NCBI GenBank assembly: GCA_044222225.1
Contig: JBGANR010000036.1
Span: forward strand, 1-27,178
Direction of reading: 5' to 3'
Source of the DNA: JBGANR01 sp044222225
Lineage (GTDB): Bacteria; Actinomycetota; Actinomycetes; Mycobacteriales; Mycobacteriaceae
Length of the DNA: 27,178 nt
Shown here: positions 1 to 8,300 of the stretch, one piece after another
Layout: each line of letters begins with the position of its first letter
How positions within the stretch are numbered: position 1 is the stretch's first letter
Position numbers and translations under genes: made by a program
Notes under the pieces: model-generated
What the model was told of the DNA's origin: nothing
The model's database searches: none
What the model saw: only the letters and a program-made list of their open reading frames with translations

Positions 1-143
1 GGCCGGTGGTAGACTGGTATCGCATCGGTCACCTTTGGGTAGAGCTTGAGTGTGGTAACCCAATTCTCCCACGAGGTGGCCGATGCTTCAGTTAGCGACA
101 CGTCTATGGCCAAGTATCATCACCCGTGAATAACTCCCTTAGT

Positions 144-1967
144 TCATGCACAGGCCTTCTGCTTCGCAAGGAGCGAAGCGACCGACTTCCTCAGCACCGC
201 GGCGCCGTCGATACTCAGCACCGACTCCGGGTGAAACTGCAAGCCGATGATGCCATCGGACCTCACCGCATGAACCTCGCCGGTCGCCGCGTCTCGGGCG
301 ATCTCCACACCGGGATCGACGTCTTCGTCCGCGTAGGCGCTGAACGAATTGTAGAAGCCCACTCGGACATCATCGCCGAAGAACGAGATATCACGCTGAC
401 TTCCTTGATTCGGACGGGGCAGCCGCTTGACCTCCAGGCCGAGCTCTCGGCAGACGAGTTGGTGGGAGAGACACACCGCGAGAGTCGGGACCCGTCGCTC
501 GTCGACCACCCAACGGACCAATTCGCGAGCAGCCGCTATCCGCGTGTCCGACTCGTCGTTCGGATCGCCTGGCCCCGGCCCTAGGACGAGAAGATCGACG
601 TCGACGAGTTGTTCCGGCGTCGGCCTCTCGGCGACCACCGACACGTTGAGCGACAGGGACTTGAGGTGCGCGGCGAGCATTCCTGTGAAGCGATCCTCGT
701 GATCGACGACCAGCGCATTGAGCTTCTTCGGACTCAGGCTGAGACACTCATCGCGATCGCCCTGCACCCAGAACGGAGCGACGTCGTCCACCCTCCGCTC
801 CAACAGCTCATTCGCCAACGCATGAAGTGCGCTCTCATTCCGATGAGAGAACGCAGCCAGCATTCCGGAGGCCTTCGCCACGGTTTCCGCCGTTTCGAGC
901 GCCGGATCAGAGTCCCTGACGATCGTGGATCCGACCGGGATCGAGACTTCGCCGGACGTATCGATACAGGCCGTGCGAATAAGGATGGCCGAGTCGAAGC
1001 TTCGGTCGGCATCGCCGGCCGCAGGTATGTGCGCCAGCACTCCACCCAGATAGTTTCGCGGGCTCAAGTCGTTCCGTTGAGCCATCCGAAATGCAGATTC
1101 AAGCGGGCTGCCGAGCACGGTGGGTGCGATGAGCGAACAACGGAGCGCAGCCGCCCACGAGATCGAACTGTAGCCATGAATGAAGTACTCGGTATGAGCC
1201 AGGTTGGACATGAAACGTAGCAGCGGCTCGGAGATCCAGGGCCTTTCCTCGCAAAGCTCAGACATGATCTTCAACTCTTCATCGACCACCATATAGAGCT
1301 CGTCCCGCTCTTTGGGATCTTGGAGGAACGCCCTGAGAGAACGTTCGTCTGGTCGACCGTTCGGATATCGGTAGGTTCCAGAAATTGGATTCATGGTCGT
1401 CAGCCCATCGACATCTCGCCGCAGGTGCATCTCTGGACTGGCACCTATCAGACTGTGGTCTGGAAAACGAATCAGGAACGTCCAGTACGCGCCTGATTCC
1501 ATACGCAGCAAGGACCGAAAGATCGACATCTCCGTATCCACGTCCCGAGAGGCGATCCGGCCCCGAAATATCCGATGCAGCACGAAGTTGGATCCGTGAC
1601 CAGCCCTGATCTCGTTGTCCACGACGTTTCGAACCCGCTGCGCATACCTTTCGTCGTCGACGTCGAAATGTCCGTTCATCAGCCGGACCGACGTCGACTC
1701 ACTCGCCTGAAGAAACTCTTCCAGAGTCGACTCCCGATGGCTATGTACACGAATCGCCGACACGTGCCGCCGCGCCGCGCGTTCTGGAGCCGAGATCGGC
1801 CGATTTCCCGACAACGCCTGGCGGTACGGGATCGCCAGGATCAACTCCTCTGATTCGGACTGCGCTTCTTCGATATCACCGAAGAGTACAGCCCGACCAG
1901 AGTAGCGATGCACGACGCCGTCCTTCATGATCAACGCTGTCGAATCATTCTGACTGGGCTTCATCAT
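144..1967 (-). CDS. phzE: PhzE-type 2-amino-2-deoxyisochorismate (ADIC) synthase, fused synthase and glutamine amidotransferase
   Basis: Converts chorismate plus glutamine-derived ammonia to ADIC without the pyruvate-lyase step of anthranilate synthase. The N-terminal two thirds is a chorismate-binding domain with GASPEMHL, MNPISGTYRYP, DPKERDELYMVVDEELK, LAHTEYFI and GSPLESA, which I recognise as PhzE-type rather than ordinary TrpE. The C-terminal third (from about residue 420) is a class I glutamine amidotransferase with LGPGPGDP, the nucleophile Cys in AVCLSHQ (about residue 499) and the His/Glu pair in QFHPES (about 579/581). At 607 aa it is close to the usual PhzE length of about 630. 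I chose the ATG at 1967: it makes a 4-bp ATGA overlap with the phzD stop and has GGGAG five bases upstream. An in-frame ATG at 1979 would add four residues. It is the last visible gene of an MFS-phzD-phzE operon. A TrpEG-like anthranilate synthase is the alternative but fits the motifs and the phzD neighbour less well. Confidence 0.92.
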   Translation of the reverse strand: MMKPSQNDSTALIMKDGVVHRYSGRAVLFGDIEEAQSESEELILAIPYRQALSGNRPISAPERAARRHVSAIRVHSHRESTLEEFLQASESTSVRLMNGHFDVDDERYAQRVRNVVDNEIRAGHGSNFVLHRIFRGRIASRDVDTEMSIFRSLLRMESGAYWTFLIRFPDHSLIGASPEMHLRRDVDGLTTMNPISGTYRYPNGRPDERSLRAFLQDPKERDELYMVVDEELKIMSELCEERPWISEPLLRFMSNLAHTEYFIHGYSSISWAAALRCSLIAPTVLGSPLESAFRMAQRNDLSPRNYLGGVLAHIPAAGDADRSFDSAILIRTACIDTSGEVSIPVGSTIVRDSDPALETAETVAKASGMLAAFSHRNESALHALANELLERRVDDVAPFWVQGDRDECLSLSPKKLNALVVDHEDRFTGMLAAHLKSLSLNVSVVAERPTPEQLVDVDLLVLGPGPGDPNDESDTRIAAARELVRWVVDERRVPTLAVCLSHQLVCRELGLEVKRLPRPNQGSQRDISFFGDDVRVGFYNSFSAYADEDVDPGVEIARDAATGEVHAVRSDGIIGLQFHPESVLSIDGAAVLRKSVASLLAKQKACA

Positions 1968-2620
1968 CGTGTCTCCCATTCACTGAGGACCGTTTCGGTC
2001 GGGACTACCCGCGCCGAAGTGCGGGCCATATGGTCAAGCGCGTTGAGATGCTGCACACGGTCGAAATCCGCGACGCCGTCCGCGAGAACGAATGTTTCGA
2101 AGTCCTTCGTGTAAGAGTCCAGTGCCGTGGCGAGCACTCCGACATGCGCATAGACGCCACAGATGATGAGCTGATCTCGCCTCAGATTGCGGAGGTACTC
2201 CTCCAGACGGGTCCGCACGAATGCCGAGTACCGCCACTTGTCGAGTATCAGATCCGTCCCGTGCGGCGCCAGTCGTTCGACGACACGACGGTGATCCGGG
2301 GACATCGCCATGCCTGGGCCCCAGAAATCCTTCAGGAGTCCGCGCTGTTCAGACGTCATGCTCCCGGGCTGAGCCGTATACACGATCGGAACCTCGAGTC
2401 GGCGAGCCGCCGCTATCATTCGCTCGATGTTCTCGACCAGATCGGCGGCCGGCTGGCTCTGCGCATCGAAACGCCTCAGGAAGTAGCTTTGCATGTCGTG
2501 GACGAGCAGCGCCGACCGCCGTGGCTCGGCGCGCCACGCAACCACCGGTTCAGGATATTCATCTGCTCGCGGGAAGGCGTACCGGATGGCCTTCGCGCGG
2601 TTCCAGAAGATGTTGGTCAT
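1964..2620 (-). CDS. phzD: PhzD-type isochorismatase (ADIC hydrolase)
   Basis: Hydrolyses the vinyl ether of ADIC to pyruvate and trans-2,3-dihydro-3-hydroxyanthranilate (DHHA). The protein is 218 aa, the length of stand-alone PhzD, without the aryl-carrier domain of EntB. Motifs follow Pseudomonas PhzD closely: RRSALLVHDMQSYFLR with the catalytic Asp (about residue 42), YTAQPGSM, EQRGLLKDFWGPGM, DKWRYSAF with the catalytic Lys (about 128) and GVYAHVGV, where isochorismatase-fold amidases carry Cys. The ATG at 2620 is preferred because AGGAG lies seven bases upstream; the in-frame ATG at 2626 would leave only one base. It follows the MFS gene by 30 bp and overlaps phzE by 4 bp, so the three are probably co-transcribed. 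Substrate is inferred from the PhzE partner; with isochorismate the same fold would give 2,3-dihydro-2,3-dihydroxybenzoate. Confidence 0.93.
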   Translation of the reverse strand: MTNIFWNRAKAIRYAFPRADEYPEPVVAWRAEPRRSALLVHDMQSYFLRRFDAQSQPAADLVENIERMIAAARRLEVPIVYTAQPGSMTSEQRGLLKDFWGPGMAMSPDHRRVVERLAPHGTDLILDKWRYSAFVRTRLEEYLRNLRRDQLIICGVYAHVGVLATALDSYTKDFETFVLADGVADFDRVQHLNALDHMARTSARVVPTETVLSEWETR

Positions 2621-2650
2621 GGTCATGCTCCTATCACGATCACGGCTCCA

Positions 2651-4153
2651 TCACGACTCCGACGCCTGATACCGCCCCACGGACGGGCGAGGTATCCACC
2701 TGATGGCGAGCGCTCCCAGTCCGACACAGACCACCGCCGCGACGACCGCGACGGAATGATAGCCGGTGAGGAATGCCGACTGCGCCTGTTCAACGGCACC
2801 GGACCCCGCCCCCGTACCGTCCACGACTTCACCGATACCCGTCTCGTCCCCGACATATGTGACCCGGAACACGACCGTCAGAAGAGAGCCGAGCAACGCT
2901 ATGCCGAGCGCATTGCCGATCTCATTGCTCGTCTCGGCGATCGCGCCGGCCGCTCCGGCGCGCGACTCCGGCACGGCCCCGACGGCGATATCGGCGACGA
3001 GACTGAAGGATATGCCGAACCCGACGCCGGAGATCACGGTGGAAAGCAGATAGAAGGACACTCCTGTCGAATGACCCGTGAAAATGAGGCACGACATACC
3101 CAGTGCCATCGAGAAATGGCAGACGATCAGGGCCGTCCGCGCACCGACTCGTTCGACGAGACGCGGGGTCAGAACACTCGAGAGCGTCAGAACGATCGCG
3201 CCGGGGATCGCCAGCACCGCGGCACTGAGCACTGAATGATCGAGAACGGACTGCAGATAGACCATGCTTGAGTACGCCGCGGCCGACCACACGAAGAGCG
3301 ACAGGAAGCCGGTCAGAATCGCCACGGAGAAGACACGCTCCTTGAAAAGAGCAACATCCAGCAGCGGCGACGTCAGGCGCCTCTGCCGAAGAATGAACAC
3401 GATGATCACGAGCACACCCGCGAAGATCAGCGAACCGCCGAACCAATCGAGGCTATGGGTCGTGGCGTGCTTGACCCCGTAGATCGCGAGAAGGATCCCC
3501 ACGGCCGACAGCACGACACTGGGCAGATCGATCTTTCCCGGCCGTGAGCCGTGCACCTCCTTGAGGAGAATCGGCGCCAAGCACAGGAAAAGGACGACGA
3601 CCGGGATGTTGATGAGAAAGACGGAGCCCCACCAGAAATGATTCAGCAAGGCACCTCCGACGATCGGCCCGATCACGAACCCGGCCGCGAAAGTGGCTGC
3701 GAAGATTCCGATGGCCCGGGCCCGCTGAACAGGGTTCCCGAACAATTCACTGATGACGGCGAGACACGACGGCAGCAGCGTCGCACCGCCGAGGCCCATC
3801 AGCGCGCGGGAAGCGATGAGCAGTTCGGGTGTAGGAGAGAACGCTCCGCACAGTGATCCGACACCGAAGACGACGGCACCGAGCAGGAGCAGCCTCTTCC
3901 TGCCGAATCGATCGCCCAGGTTTCCGAAGGTGATGAGTAACGAGCCGACCACGAATCCATAGATGTCCAGAATCCAGAGGCCCTGGTCTGTGGTGGGCTG
4001 GATCGCTTCATTGATACTGGGAGTCGCCAGGAAGAGAATCGATCCGTCCATCGCCACCACGAGAACGGGACCGAGCGTCGCGCACAGCCCCCACCACGAC
4101 CTCGGTGAGGCGGAGACGATCTGGTCTCGACCGGCTTGTCTGTCCACATCCAT
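2651..4153 (-). CDS. MFS drug/metabolite exporter, DHA2 (14-TMS) family
   Basis: A 500-residue integral membrane protein with about 14 hydrophobic segments, consistent with the DHA2 branch of proton-coupled efflux pumps (QacA/SmvA/LfrA-like). Visible signatures are WILDIYGF in TM2 (about residue 60), motif A GNLGDRFGRK (77-87) and the antiporter motif C GFVIGPIVGG (158-167), followed by FLINIPV. The frame is open upstream to 4282, but those 43 residues are not hydrophobic and look non-coding. I chose the ATG at 4153; a GTG at 4147 with GGGG upstream is a close alternative. It is the first gene of the minus-strand operon with phzD and phzE, so it most likely exports, or gives tolerance to, the pathway product. 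The substrate cannot be read from sequence. It faces the XRE regulator across a 224-bp divergent region rich in inverted repeats. Confidence 0.88.
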   Translation of the reverse strand: MDVDRQAGRDQIVSASPRSWWGLCATLGPVLVVAMDGSILFLATPSINEAIQPTTDQGLWILDIYGFVVGSLLITFGNLGDRFGRKRLLLLGAVVFGVGSLCGAFSPTPELLIASRALMGLGGATLLPSCLAVISELFGNPVQRARAIGIFAATFAAGFVIGPIVGGALLNHFWWGSVFLINIPVVVLFLCLAPILLKEVHGSRPGKIDLPSVVLSAVGILLAIYGVKHATTHSLDWFGGSLIFAGVLVIIVFILRQRRLTSPLLDVALFKERVFSVAILTGFLSLFVWSAAAYSSMVYLQSVLDHSVLSAAVLAIPGAIVLTLSSVLTPRLVERVGARTALIVCHFSMALGMSCLIFTGHSTGVSFYLLSTVISGVGFGISFSLVADIAVGAVPESRAGAAGAIAETSNEIGNALGIALLGSLLTVVFRVTYVGDETGIGEVVDGTGAGSGAVEQAQSAFLTGYHSVAVVAAVVCVGLGALAIRWIPRPSVGRYQASES

Positions 4154-4196
4154 GACCCCATGCTCGGGGGTGGGAGGCGACGCGACAAGACATCGA

Positions 4197-4243
4197 TCTC
4201 GGATACTCCCAGCAGTGGGTACGACGCGCGCGGGTATCCGAGA
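4197..4243. promoter_or_regulatory. 10-bp perfect inverted repeat in the MFS leader (operator or RNA hairpin)
   Basis: TCTCGGATAC (4197-4206) and GTATCCGAGA (4234-4243) are exact reverse complements separated by 27 bp. The spacer contains a small perfect stem, CCCA-GCAG-TGGG (4208-4219). The GTATCC core matches that of the palindrome at 4314-4332. It lies 44 bp upstream of the MFS start, so it may be a second regulator site or, in the minus-strand transcript, a hairpin in the 5' leader. Function is inferred. Confidence 0.45.
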
Positions 4244-4313
4244 GAGACGTACCGACGCTGTCACCAGCCCCGACGGTCGCACCAGGACAATCGCAGTTCG
4301 GTTCCCCTGCCGA

Positions 4314-4332
4314 GTATCCCTGACAGGGATAC
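4314..4332. promoter_or_regulatory. Perfect 19-bp palindrome, probable operator of the XRE regulator
   Basis: GTATCCCTGACAGGGATAC is a perfect dyad with 9-bp arms around a central A. It lies in the divergent region between the MFS operon and the XRE-CAR pair, 45 bp upstream of the regulator's GTG. Dimeric XRE-family regulators commonly bind such dyads beside their own gene. Assignment to this particular regulator is inference from position. Confidence 0.6.
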
Positions 4333-4364
4333 CTTCGGTCGTGCGGCGATCACGCGCCCCGGTC

Positions 4365-4370
4365 TAGCCT
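4365..4370 (+). promoter_or_regulatory. Candidate -10 element for a leaderless XRE transcript
   Basis: TAGCCT fits the actinobacterial TANNNT -10 pattern and lies seven bases before the GTG start, where transcription would begin at or next to the start codon. There is no good Shine-Dalgarno sequence before this GTG, which agrees with a leaderless mRNA. No convincing -35 is visible. Confidence 0.35.
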
Positions 4371-4377
4371 GGAACAC

Positions 4378-5328
4378 GTGAAAGGCGAAACTCTAGGCGG
4401 TTTTCTGAAAACACGCCGAGACAGAACTGATCCAGCATCGATCGGCTTGGACCCCGGTAGTGCGCCCCGCCGTGTACCCGGCCTGCGACGCGAAGAACTG
4501 GCGCGCCTGGCCGGAGTCAGCGTCGGTTACTACACCAGAATCGAGCAAGACCAGACGGGGACCGCGTCGATACAGGTGCTCGACGCGCTCGCATCGGTCA
4601 TGAGACTCGACAGCACCGAGCGGGCGCATCTGTACAATCTGACCAATGCGCATTCTCGGCCGCGGATGACTCGGGATGCGCCCGAAGAACCTCATCGGCG
4701 CGTCCTTTCCTTATTCGAATCATTGCGTGAGACCATACCGGCGGTCGTACTGGGACGTCGCGGTGATGTCCTCGCATGGAACCGGTCCGGACACGAGCTG
4801 CTGTTCGAACACCTTCCGTTCGACGCTCCGATGAATATTCACCGACGTCCGTCCGTGCCCTGGTGCTTCTTCCTCGATTCGCTCACGCGCGACCTCTACA
4901 GCAATTGGGACGAACTTGCCCGCACCCACGTGGCCTATCTACGTCTGACATCCGGTCGTTATCCTACCGACGCGCGATTGGCCGAGCTGATCGGCGAACT
5001 CTCCATGAAGAGCAATGAGTTCGCCGGCCTGTGGGCGGAAGGCGACGTCGCGGACTGTGCAGTCGGCAACATGGTCCTGTCCCATCCGACGTTGGGAGCC
5101 CTTGACGTCGACTATCAGGTATGGCTGCAGCCGGAGTCCCCGGATCACCGACTCGAAGTCTATACGCCGAACGATGATGCCACCCGAGACGCGCTCAGCC
5201 TCATCCCGAATCAGTTCCGGGCGACAGACCCTTCGCCCCATAGTCGGCGACCAGCGTTTCCGAATACCGACGGATCCGCATCGACGCCGCTTCCCAAGGA
5301 GCAACGATCATGCGCCTCAATGCAATGA
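4378..5328 (+). CDS. XRE-family transcriptional regulator with MmyB-like ligand-binding domain
   Basis: A 316-aa DNA-binding regulator. Residues 6-88 are the helix-turn-helix domain with the family hallmark RRVPGLRREELARLAGVSVGYYTRIEQ. Residues about 110-278 are an MmyB-like (PAS-like) ligand-binding domain, with VLAWN and the late segment HPTLGALDVDYQVWLQPESPDHRLEVYTP. Such regulators are common in actinobacteria, often divergent from an efflux pump or reductase gene, and are thought to respond to small hydrophobic ligands. The GTG start at 4378 places the conserved LGGFLKTRR segment at the N-terminus. The last 36 or so residues (281-316) look like unstructured extension, and the final 19 bp overlap the CAR gene, so the two are probably translationally linked. 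It is the obvious candidate to control both this transcript and the MFS-phzD-phzE operon; whether as repressor or activator is unknown. Confidence 0.88.
   Translation: MKGETLGGFLKTRRDRTDPASIGLDPGSAPRRVPGLRREELARLAGVSVGYYTRIEQDQTGTASIQVLDALASVMRLDSTERAHLYNLTNAHSRPRMTRDAPEEPHRRVLSLFESLRETIPAVVLGRRGDVLAWNRSGHELLFEHLPFDAPMNIHRRPSVPWCFFLDSLTRDLYSNWDELARTHVAYLRLTSGRYPTDARLAELIGELSMKSNEFAGLWAEGDVADCAVGNMVLSHPTLGALDVDYQVWLQPESPDHRLEVYTPNDDATRDALSLIPNQFRATDPSPHSRRPAFPNTDGSASTPLPKEQRSCASMQ
5296..5301 (+). promoter_or_regulatory. Shine-Dalgarno sequence of the CAR gene inside the XRE 3' end
   Basis: AAGGAG lies eight bases before the ATG at 5310. It supports this start; the CAR frame is closed by a TAG at 5241-5243 and has no ATG, GTG or TTG between that stop and 5310. 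Confidence 0.7.
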
Positions 5329-8300
5329 TGACGTCCGCGTTCGACCGTTTCTCCGAGCGTGCGGCGTTGGCGGAGCGACGCTCCGTGCCGGCCACGAACG
5401 ATCATATCGAACAGGCGGGAAATCATGTCCTCGACTCATATGTGACACTGACCTACGGAGCGCTCGGAAGACGCGTGATCTCGGTCGCCGCCCAACTCGG
5501 AGGCCGTACCGATGAATCTAAGACTGTCACACCGATAAGACTCGGCGACCGTGTCGTGCTCCTCGGATTCGCCGGGATCGATTTCACGACCGCCGATCTC
5601 GCCTGCAATATGGCCGGAATCACGACTGTTCCACTACAGACCAGTGGAACGTTCCAACAGCAGGCGGCCATCATCGCCGAGACCGCGCCGCGCGCGATCA
5701 TCGCGACGGTGACATTGTTGGAACGTGCGGTCCATTTAGTTGCGGACAGTCCGACCGTTGAACGCCTCATCGTCCTCGACTATCGCGGCGGCGACCTGGC
5801 GCATCGCAAGGCCGTCGAGGCCGCCGCTCTGGCGTTGTCGATCTCTCCGGAGACGCTCGACATCGAGGGCGGCGAGTACATGTCGGCACCGGACCTCGAC
5901 GCCACCGACGATGATCTGGCGCTGCTCTTGTACACCTCCGGAAGCACGGGCACGCCCAAAGGTGCCATGTATACCCGACGACTCGTGGCCGAGATGTGGG
6001 GCGGAGCGGGATGGTCCGAGTTCTTCGCTGAAGAGATCGCCATCGCAAACTTTCACTACATGCCCATGAGTCACGTGGCCGGCCACTCGTCGATCCGGAA
6101 CACGCTGGCGCGCGGTGGCGTGACCTACTTCGCGTCGTCGACGAACCTGTCGAGTTTCTTCGAAGATCTCAAACTCGCGCAGCCGACTGAACTGTCTTTG
6201 GTGCCGAGAGTATGCGAACTCCTCCACGAGGAGTACCAGCGCAGGCGCGGCGATACGCTGTCACCGACCGAAGGCGTCACCGAGGACGCCACCGTGAACC
6301 CGACGCTTGCAGAAATGCGCGATGAGATCCTGGGCGGCGGGGTACGATGGGCGAGTTGTACGTCCGCACCGGTCTCGGTGGAACTCAAACGCTTCATGGA
6401 ATCCCTGCTGGGTATCGAGTTGCATGAGCTATACGGGACGACGGAGATCGGCGGAGTGCTCGTCGACGGGCGGTTCCTCAGTCCTCCGGTGATCGACTAC
6501 AGGCTCGAGGACATTCCGGAACTCGGGTATCTCGCGTCCGATCGTCCGGACGCAAGGGGCGAACTGCTCGTCAAAAGCACCTCCACAGTGCCGGGCTACT
6601 TCAATCGTCCCGAACTCGACCGCGAGGTCTTCACAGCCGATGGATATTACCGGACCGGTGACGTGGCGGCCGTGGACGGCGGCGGCCGGGTCCGGATCAT
6701 CGACCGCAAGAACGCCGTGATCAAGCTCTCACAGGGCGAGTTCGTCGCTCTACCTTCTCTGGAGGCCGCATACCTCGCCGGAAGCAAAAGCATCCATCAG
6801 ATATTCCTATACGGCCGAGGTGATCAATCGTCGATCGTCGGGGTCGCCGTACCCTCCGACCGGTTGCGTACCGAACTCGACGACGAGGTCGCAGCCATCC
6901 GGTCCCGGATACTTCACGAGCTCCGGAAAACGGCTACAGACAAGGATCTGAATTCTTATGAGATCCCCAGCGCGATCGTCGTCGATTTCGACCCGTTCAG
7001 CGAATCCAACGGTCTGCTCTCCGACCATGGCAAGCTGGTTCGCCCCCGTTTGATGGAGAAGTACGGAACGTTGCTGGCCGGGTTGTACGAGCGGCGCCGA
7101 TCAGGTCGCGACGAGTTGCTCGACCGGCTGCATGTCGGCGGTGCCGGCGAGGAGACCCTTTCGACCCTCCTCCGCGCCGTCGCCGTCTCTCTTCAGAGCG
7201 ACGCCGAGGACATCACGGAGACCGCGACGTTCCGAGACCTCGGCGGCGACTCGCTCACGGCGGTCTCCCTGTCCCGGCTGCTCGAGCAGATCTACCGCTT
7301 CCGTGTGCCCGTCGACACCGTGGCCAGCGCGTCGTACACGATCCGAGATCTGGCTCGATACATCGATGCAAAACGAGCGTCCGCGCACGATTCGGCGTCG
7401 TTCGAGGAGATTCACGGTGCCGACTCCCAGACGCTTCGCGCCACCGATCTGACGCTCTCGCGGTTCATCAAGAACGACGTCCCCGAACCGGGGGCGTCCG
7501 CTGTGCCACGCGGCGCGAAGTCGGTTCTTCTCACAGGAGCGAGCGGCTATCTCGGGCGGTTCCTGTGCCTCGAATTACTTCGCGAGTTCACCGGGACAGA
7601 CCATCGGCTTACCTGCCTGGTTCGCGCGAGCGACGACACGGCCGCGCGAGATCGCCTGCGTCGGACGTTCTCGACATCGGATTCGCTACTCGCCGAGTTC
7701 GACGAGTTGAGCTCACGGCTCGACGTGATCGCAGGCGACCTCTCCGAAGCTCGGCTGGGGCTCGGGGATCAGACCTGGGCGCGCCTGACCGACGGTCTCA
7801 CGGATATCGTGCACGCCGGGGCCATGGTCAATCATGCACTGCCCTATCGCGAGCTCTTCGCCGCGAACGTCAACGGCACCGCCGAAGTCATCCGGTTGGC
7901 CGTGACGGGAGTTCTCAAACCGGTGACATTCATGTCGAGCATCGCCACGGCGCTGCTCGCCGGTGCGTCGTCGCCGCTCGACGAGACCTCGGACATACGT
8001 GACGTTCTCCCTCAGATCATCGCGACCGGCAAGATCGTTGACGGCTATGCCGCGACGAAATGGGCCGGCGAGGCTCTCCTCCGTGACGCTCACGATCGTT
8101 ACGGTCTACCCGTCACCGTCTTCCGGGCGAGCATGATTCTGGCTCACACACACCACCGAGGACAGATCAACATCCCCGACACCTTCACGCGCCTTCTCCA
8201 CAGTGTGGTGCGGACGGGTCTGGCCCCGTCCTCTTTCTATCGTCACGACGGCGATCTCGCCCACTACGACGGATTGCCTGTCGACGTCGTCGCGCGGTCC

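Noticed and set aside
144..2620. A standard phenazine biosynthesis operon
   Set aside because: Only phzE and phzD are present. phzF, phzB, phzG and phzC are not visible, and without PhzF the DHHA would not enter phenazine formation. It may exist outside the window, so I describe the locus only as a DHHA-forming branch.
4154..4282. 43-residue N-terminal extension of the MFS exporter
   Set aside because: It lies across the repeat-rich regulatory region and has no hydrophobic or family-like sequence.
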